From positions 1 to 64,000 of the forward strand of contig DAOUFR010000011.1 of assembly GCA_034429715.1 (NCBI GenBank): 64,000 nt of DNA, given 5' to 3'. Source of the DNA: CAIMUM01 sp034429715. Its GTDB lineage: Bacteria; Chloroflexota; Dehalococcoidia; GIF9; UBA5629. Below, piece after piece: positions 1-7,710 of this stretch. Made by a program: the position numbers and the translations under genes. The notes under the pieces were generated by a model, which saw nothing but the letters and a program-made list of their open reading frames with translations, ran no database searches and was not told the DNA's origin. Numbering within the stretch: the first letter of the stretch is position 1; the number at the start of each line of letters is the position of its first letter.

Positions 1-46
1 TTAAGTTTGATTTTGAAGCCGGTTTCTGATAGATTATTTAACTGGT

Positions 47-74
47 TTGACTACTGCCATCTTTTTTATATCTA
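47..74 (+). promoter_or_regulatory. Weak candidate sigma-70 promoter
   Basis: TTGACT (47-52) is followed after 16 bp by TATCTA (69-74), upstream of the first oxidoreductase gene. The match is only fair and the upstream context lies outside the window, so this is a tentative call. Confidence 0.3.
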
Positions 75-135
75 AATCCACCCGGTATACCTGTCCCTTG
101 AACCATAGCCTGACATTTTCGGAGGTTAATACATC

Positions 136-2319
136 ATGGCAAAATTAAATGTCACCATCGATGGAAAATCCATAACCGCTGATAGTGAAAGCACCGTGCT
201 CGAGGCAGCCAACATCGCGGGTATTTATGTTCCGCAGTTGTGCTCCCACCCCGACCTCAAACCATCGGGCGAGTGCGGCCTCTGCGCGGTTGAGATAGAA
301 GGGACGGGCGAACCGGTTCAGGCCTGCAATACTAAAATCACGGACAATATGATCATTCACACAGACACCGATTCCATCAGAAAGAAACAGAAGCAGGCGC
401 TGGAGAAGATACTGAAACTACACCCCAACGCCTGCCTGACCTGCTGGCGGCGGGAACGCTGCAAACCTTTCGACGTCTGCCTGCGCAACGTTGAGGTGAC
501 CGAGAGATGTGTAACCTGCCCAGAGAACACCCATTGCGAGCTGCAACACGTGGTGGACTTCCTGGACATCGGCAACGAGAACATACCCTACACGTACAGG
601 AACCTGCCGGTGCAGAGGGACAATCCCTATTTCGATCTCGATTACAACCTGTGCATCGCCTGCGGACGCTGCGTCAGGGCCTGCCGGGACCTGAGGGGCA
701 TCAAGGCACTCGATTTCAAGGAGATAGACGGCTTCAAGGTGGCCGGACCGGTCAAAGCGACCTACGAGGAGTCCGGCTGCAAGTATTGCTTCACCTGCGT
801 CGAGGTCTGCCCGGTGGGCGCGCTGGTGGACAAACTGGCCAGGTATCGCGCCATTGCGGAATGGGAAGGCTATGTAGTCCCCTGCAGCTATGCCTGCCCG
901 GCGCATATAGATATCCCCAGGTATATCAATTACATCGCCCGCGGCAAATATCCTGAAGCCCTGGCAGTGGTCAGGGAGAAGGTGCCGTTCCCGGGATCGC
1001 TGGGACGCGTGTGCATACACCCCTGCGAACAGGCCTGCCGCCGCGGAAAGCTGAACGAACCGATCTGCATAAAATTCCTTAAAAGGTACGCTGCCGACCA
1101 CGATAACGAAATGTGGAAAAAGAATAACAAGGTACTGCCGCCCACCGGCAAGAAGGTAGCTGTGATCGGCTCCGGACCCGCCGGCCTGACCGCCGCCTTC
1201 TACCTGGCCAAGCTGGGCCACGCCGTAACCGTGTTCGAGGCGCTGCCCCAGACAGGCGGCATGATGCGCGTCGGCATACCAGCCTACAGGCTGCCCCGCG
1301 AGATACTCGACGCCGAGATAGACGAGATCAAGAAGGTGGGCGTAGAGATCAAGGTCAACCAGAGGATAGAGTCCATTGACGATCTGCTGCAGCAGGGCTT
1401 CAATGCCGTATTCATCGGCATCGGCGACCATAAGGGGTCCAAGATGGGCGCGGAAGGCGAGGACCTGCCGGGAGTGCTGGACGGCGTGGATTTCCTGCGC
1501 ACCGTGGCGCTGGGACAGCAGTTCAATATCGGTAAAAAGGTGGCCATCATAGGCGGCGGCAACTCCGCCATCGACTGCGCTCGCGTCGCGCTGCGCGTGG
1601 GTTCCAGCGACGTGACCATCGTCTACCGCCGCACCAGGGCCGAGATGCCCGCTGCGCCGGAAGAAGTCGAGGCCTGCATCCACGAAGGCATCAAGATCGT
1701 ATTTTTAGCCGCCCCCAACAAGATAACGCAGAAGGGCGATAAACTGGCCATGGAGTGCATCAAGATGCGGCTGGGCGACCCGGACGCCAGCGGACGCAGG
1801 AGCCCGGTGCGCATACCGGGCAGCGAGTATGTGGAGGAGTACGACAACGTTATTGCCGGCATCGGACAGGCTTCCGATATTCCCGCCAAATTCGATGTGG
1901 CCGTAAACCGCGGCAACATCAAGGCCGACGATAAGACGCTCGAAACCAGCCGCAAGGGCGTATTCGCCGGAGGCGATATCAAGACTGGACCCGCCTCGGT
2001 GATAGGCGCCATTGCCCAGGGCAGAATGGCCGCGTCTTCTATCGATAAATATCTGGGCGGTAAAGGACAGATCGAGGAACAGCTGGCGCCCGTAGAGGAG
2101 ATGGAGCCCTGGTTCGGCGAGGAGCCGGGCTTCGCTGCCAAAAAGCAACCCGCCATGCCAGAACTGGAGAAAGCAAAGAGCCTGGGCGGCTTCGCCGAGG
2201 TTGAACTGGGATACAGCGAACAGGCGGCCGTGGACGAGGCTAAGAGATGCTACAAGTGCCATTACAGGCTGAAGCTCTCGCATCCGCCGGCGCCGCCGAT
2301 AACGGTAAAATCTGCCTGA
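136..2319 (+). CDS. Ferredoxin/NuoG-like front end fused to a GltD/NfnB-like FAD oxidoreductase
   Basis: A 727-residue iron-sulfur flavoprotein. Residues 1-75 look like a plant-type 2Fe-2S domain (CSHPDLKPSGECGLCAVE, then a further Cys). Next comes a His/Cys segment like that of NuoG and Fe-hydrogenases (HPNACLTC onward). Two 4Fe-4S motifs follow near residues 174-225 (CIACGRCVRAC and CKYCFTCVEVCP). The rest resembles the GltD/NfnB family: a Cys-rich N-terminal segment (PCSYACPAHIDIP, CIHPCEQAC), a FAD-binding GSGPAGLTAA and an NAD(P)-binding GGGNSAIDCARVA. A GGAGGT ribosome site precedes the ATG. It probably moves electrons between a pyridine nucleotide and ferredoxin or a partner complex in the cytoplasm. 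It is followed at 12 bp by an NfnA-like gene and then an NfnB-like gene. The substrate is unknown; sulfide dehydrogenase or glutamate-synthase labels would be guesses. Confidence 0.88.
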   Translation: MAKLNVTIDGKSITADSESTVLEAANIAGIYVPQLCSHPDLKPSGECGLCAVEIEGTGEPVQACNTKITDNMIIHTDTDSIRKKQKQALEKILKLHPNACLTCWRRERCKPFDVCLRNVEVTERCVTCPENTHCELQHVVDFLDIGNENIPYTYRNLPVQRDNPYFDLDYNLCIACGRCVRACRDLRGIKALDFKEIDGFKVAGPVKATYEESGCKYCFTCVEVCPVGALVDKLARYRAIAEWEGYVVPCSYACPAHIDIPRYINYIARGKYPEALAVVREKVPFPGSLGRVCIHPCEQACRRGKLNEPICIKFLKRYAADHDNEMWKKNNKVLPPTGKKVAVIGSGPAGLTAAFYLAKLGHAVTVFEALPQTGGMMRVGIPAYRLPREILDAEIDEIKKVGVEIKVNQRIESIDDLLQQGFNAVFIGIGDHKGSKMGAEGEDLPGVLDGVDFLRTVALGQQFNIGKKVAIIGGGNSAIDCARVALRVGSSDVTIVYRRTRAEMPAAPEEVEACIHEGIKIVFLAAPNKITQKGDKLAMECIKMRLGDPDASGRRSPVRIPGSEYVEEYDNVIAGIGQASDIPAKFDVAVNRGNIKADDKTLETSRKGVFAGGDIKTGPASVIGAIAQGRMAASSIDKYLGGKGQIEEQLAPVEEMEPWFGEEPGFAAKKQPAMPELEKAKSLGGFAEVELGYSEQAAVDEAKRCYKCHYRLKLSHPPAPPITVKSA

Positions 2320-2331
2320 GGGGAGGTGTGC

Positions 2332-3168
2332 ATGTTCAAAATCACAGCCAGCGAGAAGCTGACGCCGGTGATCGATCTTTTCAAGATCGAGGCCCCGGCC
2401 ATCGCCAGGAAAGCTAAGGCCGGCCAATTCGTAATCATACGTGTTGACGAGGCGGGCGAGCGTATACCGCTTACGCTGGCCGACTGGGACGCCAAAGAAG
2501 GCACGGTCACTCTGGTGGCCATGGAGGTGGGCACCTCTACCAGGAAACTGGGACAAATGAAGGCCGGGGACAGCCTGCATAACCTGGTAGGTCCGCTGGG
2601 CCTGCCCTCAGACATTGAGAAATTCGGCACCGTTATCTGCGTGGGAGGCGGTGTGGGTATCGCGCCCATCTACCCCATTGCAAGATCGTTAAAAGAAGCA
2701 GGCAACAAGATCATCTCCATCATCGGAGCGCGCAACAAGGACCTGCTCTTCTGGGAAGACCGTATGAAGACCGTCAGCGACGAGCTGATCGTCACGACCG
2801 ATGACGGATCCTACGCGCGCAAAGGGCTGGTCACCGAGCCTCTCAAGGAGAAATTGGAGCAGGGCAAGATCGACCGGGTGATCGCCATCGGCCCGGCGAT
2901 CATGATGAAATTCTGCGCGCAAACCACCAAACCTTTCAACGTGCCGACCATCGTAAGCCTGAATTCGATCATGGTCGACGGGACCGGCATGTGCGGCTGC
3001 TGCCGCGTATCAATAGGAGGGGCCACCAAATTCGCCTGTGTGGACGGCCCCGATTTCGACGGGCACCAGGTGGACTGGAACACCGTGTTCGACAGGCAGA
3101 AGGTCTATCTCAAAGAAGAAAAAGAATCCCTGGATAAATGGGAATCCTGCCGGTGCGGCAAATCTTAA
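2332..3168 (+). CDS. NfnA/PyrK-like FAD/NAD-binding, 2Fe-2S subunit
   Basis: A 278-residue protein of the ferredoxin-NADP reductase fold, as in NfnA, SudB and PyrK. The N-terminal beta-barrel binds FAD (IPLTLADWD). The NAD-binding part contains VGGGVGIAPIYPIA. A C-terminal 2Fe-2S cluster is signalled by GMCGCCRVS and a downstream FACVDGP. I start at ATG 2332 because GGAGG at 2322-2326 sits 5 bases away; the upstream GTG at 2326 overlaps that ribosome site. In the known NfnAB complex this subunit passes electrons between NADH and the large subunit. It sits between two NfnB-like genes, so it could serve either or both. Confidence 0.9.
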   Translation: MFKITASEKLTPVIDLFKIEAPAIARKAKAGQFVIIRVDEAGERIPLTLADWDAKEGTVTLVAMEVGTSTRKLGQMKAGDSLHNLVGPLGLPSDIEKFGTVICVGGGVGIAPIYPIARSLKEAGNKIISIIGARNKDLLFWEDRMKTVSDELIVTTDDGSYARKGLVTEPLKEKLEQGKIDRVIAIGPAIMMKFCAQTTKPFNVPTIVSLNSIMVDGTGMCGCCRVSIGGATKFACVDGPDFDGHQVDWNTVFDRQKVYLKEEKESLDKWESCRCGKS

Positions 3169-3180
3169 GGGAGGCGGAAG

Positions 3181-4599
3181 TTGGAAGAAAAACCTAAATC
3201 AAAAATCAACCTCAACCGCATAGACATGCCGCGCCAGGACCCTAAAGTGCGCGCGCATAATTATAACGAAGTGGCCCTGGGCTACACCGATGAAATGGCC
3301 GTGCAGGAGGCCTCACGCTGCATCCAGTGCCCCAAACGCCCGTGCGTGGCCGGCTGTCCTGTAAATGTGGACATACCCGAGTTTATCAAGGCCGTCCGGG
3401 ACAACCAGATGGAGGAATCGGTCAAAATCCTTAAGGGCAAGAACGCCCTGCCCGCCATCTGCGGACGTGTCTGCCCGCAGGAGACGCAGTGCGAGCAGGT
3501 GTGCTCGCTGGGCAAGAAGGGGGCCCCGATAGCCATCGGCAGGCTGGAAAGGTATGTCGCCGATTGGGACCTTGCGCACAAAAAAGAAACAAAGGTTGAA
3601 TTGCCCCCGCCCACGGGTAAAAGGGTGGCGGTCATAGGATCCGGACCCGCAGGTCTGACCTGCGCAGCCGACCTGGCCAGGATGGGCCACAAAGTCACAG
3701 TCTACGAAGCCCTGCACACGGCAGGCGGCGTGCTGATGTACGGTATCCCCGAGTTCAGACTGCCCAAAAAAGTAGTTCAGTCTGAAGTTGATTATGTAAA
3801 ATCGTTGGGAGTGGATGTGCAGCTCGACTCTGTGATGGGAAAACTGGCCACGGTGGACGAGCTGCTGGAGAAGGACTACGACGCCGTTTTCCTGGGCACG
3901 GGTGCCGGCCTCCCCATGTTCCTGGGCATACCCGGCGAGAACCTCAACGGCGTGTACTCGGCCAACGAGTTCCTGACGCGGGTCAACCTGATGAAGGCCT
4001 ACTTGTTCCCCGAGTACGATACGCCCATCAAGGTGGGAAAACAGGTGGCGGTGATCGGCGGCGGCAATGTCGCCATGGACTCGGCCCGCTGCGCCCTCAG
4101 GCTGGGCGCAGACAAGGTCTATATTGTCTACCGCCGCTCTCGCACCGAGTTGCCGGCACGCCATGAAGAGGTCGAGAACGCCGAGGAGGAAGGCATTGTA
4201 TTCAAGTTCCTCACCAATCCCAAGCAGATTATCGGCGACGACAAGGGATGGGTCAAGGCCATGGAGTGCTATGAGATGGAGCTGGGAGAGCCCGACGCCA
4301 GCGGACGCAGGCGCCCCATCACTAAACAGGGCAGCGAGTTCATCATCGATGTCGATGTGGTCGTGGTCGCGCTGGGTACCACGCCCAATCCCCTCATCCC
4401 ATCCACAACCAAAGGCCTTGAGGTTACCAAACACGGCACGGTGGTCGTCGCGGACGAGCAGTCCGGCAAGACCGTCAAGGACCGTGTCTGGGCGGGCGGA
4501 GATGTGGTCACCGGCGCTGCCACGGTGATCAGCGCCATGGGCGCAGGCAAACGTGCCGCCGCCTCCATACACGAGTTCCTGATGGGACAGAAGGCGTAA
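3181..4599 (+). CDS. gltA: NfnB/GltA-type NADPH-dependent oxidoreductase (glutamate synthase small-chain family)
   Basis: A 472-residue protein of the GltD/NfnB family with the usual length. The N-terminal Cys-rich region (CIQCPKRPCVAGCPVNVDIP, CGRVCPQETQCEQVC) should hold two 4Fe-4S clusters. FAD binding is at GSGPAGLTCAADLA and NADPH binding at GGGNVAMDSARCA. The start is TTG at 3181, supported by GGGAGGCG just upstream and 12 bp spacing from the preceding gene. With the NfnA-like gene it makes a plausible electron-bifurcating NADH-dependent ferredoxin:NADP oxidoreductase. A stand-alone glutamate synthase is less likely because no large glutamate synthase subunit is nearby. Confidence 0.9.
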   Translation: MEEKPKSKINLNRIDMPRQDPKVRAHNYNEVALGYTDEMAVQEASRCIQCPKRPCVAGCPVNVDIPEFIKAVRDNQMEESVKILKGKNALPAICGRVCPQETQCEQVCSLGKKGAPIAIGRLERYVADWDLAHKKETKVELPPPTGKRVAVIGSGPAGLTCAADLARMGHKVTVYEALHTAGGVLMYGIPEFRLPKKVVQSEVDYVKSLGVDVQLDSVMGKLATVDELLEKDYDAVFLGTGAGLPMFLGIPGENLNGVYSANEFLTRVNLMKAYLFPEYDTPIKVGKQVAVIGGGNVAMDSARCALRLGADKVYIVYRRSRTELPARHEEVENAEEEGIVFKFLTNPKQIIGDDKGWVKAMECYEMELGEPDASGRRRPITKQGSEFIIDVDVVVVALGTTPNPLIPSTTKGLEVTKHGTVVVADEQSGKTVKDRVWAGGDVVTGAATVISAMGAGKRAAASIHEFLMGQKA

Positions 4600-4608
4600 C
4601 CGGTCATA

Positions 4609-4638
4609 TTGACAGGCAAGACGAATTTCGTTTATTAT
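4609..4638 (+). promoter_or_regulatory. Sigma-70 promoter of the T-box/trpB transcript
   Basis: TTGACA (4609-4614) and TATTAT (4633-4638) are separated by 18 bp. They lie immediately upstream of the T-box leader, so transcription would begin near 4645. Confidence 0.7.
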
Positions 4639-4649
4639 GGTAACAATTG

Positions 4650-4930
4650 AATATGAAAAGGCTGTGAACGGGAATAGTAGGTCCTGCAGCAAAGGCCACA
4701 GAGAGTCAAGCAAGGTGAGAGTTGACGCCGGAGCAGGGATCGAATGGGCCCGGGAGCCGCAAACCGAAAGGGAAGTACCTGAGTAGGCTTTGACGCAGGG
4801 ATAGCGTAATCACAATCCAGGGTATCGCCGGCAACACGGCCGTACCTGACAGAGATGGTCCGGCAACGGACCAATAAGGGTGGCACCGCGAAGCTAAGCC
4901 TCTCGCCCCTTGGGTGAGAGGCTTTATTTA
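4650..4930 (+). promoter_or_regulatory. T-box riboswitch, probably tryptophan-specific
   Basis: The T-box core AGGGTGGCACCGCG lies at 4877-4890 and is followed by a strong terminator hairpin. Upstream, GGGAATAGTAGG and the purine-rich AGAGAGTCAAGC segment fit stem I landmarks. A TGG codon at 4745-4747, in a GAA-TGG-G context, is the best specifier candidate and fits the downstream tryptophan synthase gene. In this family, uncharged tRNA pairs with the specifier and with the antiterminator and lets transcription continue. The T-box call is firm; the Trp specificity is inferred from the specifier position and the target gene. Confidence 0.93.
4896..4930 (+). terminator. T-box terminator hairpin
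   Basis: Arms 4896-4908 and 4912-4924 pair over 13 bp with one G-T wobble. A short T-rich stretch follows. This is the off state of the T-box switch. Confidence 0.88.
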
Positions 4931-4950
4931 TTGTATGGAGGTCTAAAGGA

Positions 4951-4986
4951 ATGAAATTGAATATGTGGCCCGGCGGGGCCGAATAG
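4951..4986 (+). CDS. Putative 11-residue Trp-containing leader peptide
   Basis: A tiny ORF reads MKLNMWPGGAE and then stops. It has a good ribosome site, GGAGG at 4937-4941, nine bases before the ATG. It lies between the T-box terminator and trpB and holds one Trp codon followed at once by a small GC hairpin (arms 4967-4971 and 4976-4980). A Trp-sensing ORF behind a Trp T-box recalls the arrangement known for the Bacillus rtpA (anti-TRAP) operon. The ORF is too short for coding statistics, so translation is inferred from the ribosome site and context only. Confidence 0.45.
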   Translation: MKLNMWPGGAE

Positions 4987-5032
4987 TATCAGTCAACAAA
5001 CAGTGACGATTATCTAATTAAAATAAGGAGAA

Positions 5033-6403
5033 ATGAAAGTGAAAAACGATACCAAGATTTTCTTAAAAGAAAAAGAGATGCCGACCAAGTGGTATAACAT
5101 TCAGGCCGATCTGCCCACGCCCCTGCCTCCCATACTGCACCCCGGGACGCACGAGCCGACCATTCTACCCCCGCCCCTCTTCCCTTCAACCCTGAACGAC
5201 CAGGAGTTCAGCAAAGAGCGCTTCATTGAGATACCCGACGAGGTACTGGACGTATATAAAATGTTCAGGCCTACACCGCTGATCAGGGCCCACCGCCTGG
5301 AAAAGGCGCTTGGCACCCCTGCCAAGATTTATTATAAATACGAAGGCGTGAGCCCGGCAGGCAGCCATAAGCTCAATACCGCCATCGCGCAGGCCTACTA
5401 CAACAAGAAGGCCGGCATCAAGCGTCTGGCTACCGAGACCGGCGCAGGGCAATGGGGAAGCGCCCTATCCCTGGCCTGCCAATATATGGGCCTTGAGTGC
5501 AAGGTCTACATGGTCAAGGTCAGCTATAATCAGAAGCCCTATCGCCGTATCATGATGGAGACCTGGGGAGCCACCGTTATACCCAGCCCCAGCACCGAGA
5601 CAAATTTCGGCAAGCAGATACTGGCTGAAGACCCCAACTGCCCCGGCAGCCTGGGAATCGCCATCAGCGAAGCCTGCGAAGATGCCTTCAGCCGCGATGA
5701 CACGTCATACTCACTCGGTAGCGTGCTCAACCATGTGATCCTGCACCAATCCATCATCGGCCTGGAGACACAGCTGCAGCTGGAAAAAGCCGATGCCGAG
5801 GCCGATATGGTTATCGCCTGTGTGGGCGGAGGCAGCAACTTCGGTGGCATGGCCGTCCCCTTCATCGCAGACAAGATTAAGAAAGGCAAGAAAACACAGA
5901 TCATCGCCGTCGAGCCCAGCGCCTGCCCCAGCATGACCAAGGGCCCTTACACCTGGGACCTGGGTGATGTAGCCGGCATGGCCCCCATTTGCAAGATGTT
6001 CACTCTCGGCCACACCTTCATACCCTCACCCATCCATGCAGGCGGCCTGCGCTACCACGGTATGTCACCGCTGGTTTCACACATGCAGAAACTCGGCCTC
6101 CTGGAAGCCAGGGCAGTCGATCAGAAGTCCACTTTTGAGAGCGCCATCCAGTTCGCCCGCACAGAGGGCATCATCCCGGCCCCCGAACCATCCCATGCCA
6201 TCAAAGTACTCATCGACGAGGCCCTCAAGTGCAAGAAGTCCGGCGAGAAGAAGACCATCGTGATGTGCCTTAGCGGACACGGCCATTTCGACCTGAGCGC
6301 CTACGAGCAGTTCCTCTCCGGTAAACTCGAAGCCGACGCTTATGACGAAGCCAAGGTAAAACAGGCACTGTCGCAGCTTCCCAAGGTCGATTTCAAGGGC
6401 TAA
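5033..6403 (+). CDS. trpB: Tryptophan synthase beta chain, TrpB2 type
   Basis: A 456-residue PLP enzyme that condenses indole with serine to give tryptophan. GSHKLNTA carries the PLP lysine (about residue 113). The glycine-rich GGGSNFGG loop binds the PLP phosphate. The length and long N-terminal extension fit the TrpB2 class, which often acts on free indole or without a tight TrpA partner; no trpA is in the window. AAGGAG precedes the ATG. It is the only long gene downstream of the tryptophan T-box and the Trp leader ORF, so control by tryptophan supply is likely. Confidence 0.95.
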   Translation: MKVKNDTKIFLKEKEMPTKWYNIQADLPTPLPPILHPGTHEPTILPPPLFPSTLNDQEFSKERFIEIPDEVLDVYKMFRPTPLIRAHRLEKALGTPAKIYYKYEGVSPAGSHKLNTAIAQAYYNKKAGIKRLATETGAGQWGSALSLACQYMGLECKVYMVKVSYNQKPYRRIMMETWGATVIPSPSTETNFGKQILAEDPNCPGSLGIAISEACEDAFSRDDTSYSLGSVLNHVILHQSIIGLETQLQLEKADAEADMVIACVGGGSNFGGMAVPFIADKIKKGKKTQIIAVEPSACPSMTKGPYTWDLGDVAGMAPICKMFTLGHTFIPSPIHAGGLRYHGMSPLVSHMQKLGLLEARAVDQKSTFESAIQFARTEGIIPAPEPSHAIKVLIDEALKCKKSGEKKTIVMCLSGHGHFDLSAYEQFLSGKLEADAYDEAKVKQALSQLPKVDFKG

Positions 6404-6417
6404 TAATTACATTACTA

Positions 6418-6471
6418 CAGGCCGGCATACGTGACTGATCAGTAAGAAATCAGTTCGCGTATGCCGGCCTG
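6418..6471. terminator. Long hairpin after trpB, possible terminator
   Basis: A perfect 14-bp inverted repeat (6418-6431 and 6458-6471) with a 26-nt loop follows the trpB stop. The loop contains a further small CTGAT/ATCAG pairing. No T-run follows, so it may be an RNA-stabilising hairpin and not an intrinsic terminator. Confidence 0.5.
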
Positions 6472-6555
6472 AAATAGCTATCCAGGCGTTTGGCCGGCCT
6501 GATACCTTTATGCTAAAATCCCAGCACTATTCCGATCAGATAGAGGTAACCGAAT

Positions 6556-7677
6556 ATGAGAATCCCCGCCGTAACGGCTTTTCTGCTTGCAGCCATACTG
6601 CTCTTCAGTGCCTGCCGCATCGAGTTCTCCACAACTCCCATATCGGCGCCGGCGCCTGCGATGGCGCCCGCCATCCAGCAAATAACTCCGGTCGATCCGG
6701 GCTGGAAATCGCCGGGGCCGGTGGAAAATACGGCGGCCCTCCCCAACATAGCAGACGTGGTTGAAAAGGGCTACCCCGGGGTGGTCACCATCACGACCGA
6801 ACAGATCGTCAACGATATGTTCAGCAGGGTCGTGCTGCAATCAGGCGCCGGTTCGGGCTGGATACTCGACAGCAGCGGCATCATCGTCACCAACAACCAC
6901 GTCGTGGAAGGCGCCCGCAAGGTCGTCGTCCAATTCTCGGACGGCCGGACCAGCGAGGTGACCGCCGACAGGGTTTTCCGCGATCCTCTGACCGACCTGG
7001 CCATCATCAAGGTCGACCTGAGCGACCTTCCAACCGTTGCTATCGGCGATTCCGGCAAGCTCAGGGTGGGCGACTGGGTGGTGGCCATAGGCAATCCACT
7101 GGGCAAGGGCATCAAGGCCAAGGAGGGCATAGTCAGCGGCCTCAAGGTCTCGCTCTCCCTGGACGAGGACGAATCGCTCTATGACCTGATCGAGACGTCG
7201 GCGGCCATCAACGAAGGCAACAGCGGCGGTCCTCTACTTAACATGAAGGGCGAGGTCATCGGTATCACCAGCGCCAAGATCGCCAAGATAGGCGTGGAGG
7301 GCATGGGCTACGCCATAAGCATCAATTCCTCTTTGCCCATCCTTCAGGAGCTGGTCAACAAAGGCTATATTACGCGGCCCTTCCTGGGTGTGGAGCTCTA
7401 CACTGTAAACGACTACGTCGCATACTACAACGGGCTGGCGGTCAAACGCGGAGCCATCATCACCACGGTGCAGCCCGGCAGCCCGGCGGCCAGGGCCGGT
7501 ATGCGCAGATTGGATGTAATCATCCGCTACCAGGGCAAGGAGATCACCACCGCGCCGGAGCTTCTGCGCGAATTGCGCAGCTCCAAAATAGGCGATGAGA
7601 TATCGGTTACCTATGTCCGTGGAAAGAATACTTACACTGTCACCGCACTGCTCACCGACAGTCCCCCTCCCCGATAG
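6556..7677 (+). CDS. HtrA/DegP-like trypsin-type serine protease, lipoprotein
   Basis: A 373-residue protein with a lipoprotein signal peptide; the lipobox LFSAC puts the lipidated Cys at residue 20. A Pro/Ala-rich linker leads to a trypsin-like domain with the triad His115 (VTNNHVVEG), Asp147 (DPLTDLAII) and Ser223 (NEGNSGGPL). One PDZ domain follows at about 270-365. It should sit on the outer face of the membrane and degrade or refold damaged envelope proteins. It is a single-gene unit flanked by trpB and by the convergent ileS operon. Confidence 0.93.
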   Translation: MRIPAVTAFLLAAILLFSACRIEFSTTPISAPAPAMAPAIQQITPVDPGWKSPGPVENTAALPNIADVVEKGYPGVVTITTEQIVNDMFSRVVLQSGAGSGWILDSSGIIVTNNHVVEGARKVVVQFSDGRTSEVTADRVFRDPLTDLAIIKVDLSDLPTVAIGDSGKLRVGDWVVAIGNPLGKGIKAKEGIVSGLKVSLSLDEDESLYDLIETSAAINEGNSGGPLLNMKGEVIGITSAKIAKIGVEGMGYAISINSSLPILQELVNKGYITRPFLGVELYTVNDYVAYYNGLAVKRGAIITTVQPGSPAARAGMRRLDVIIRYQGKEITTAPELLRELRSSKIGDEISVTYVRGKNTYTVTALLTDSPPPR

Positions 7678-7710
7678 CGGTCTGATTTTTCGATTCGCTC
7701 GCAGCGCCGG

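Noticed and set aside
418..1683. Long antisense ORF opposite the first oxidoreductase
   Set aside because: Typical GC-rich shadow frame with no protein-like pattern; the plus frame has clear Fe-S and nucleotide motifs.
3313..4713. Long antisense ORF opposite the NfnB-like gene
   Set aside because: Shadow frame; it also runs into the T-box promoter region.
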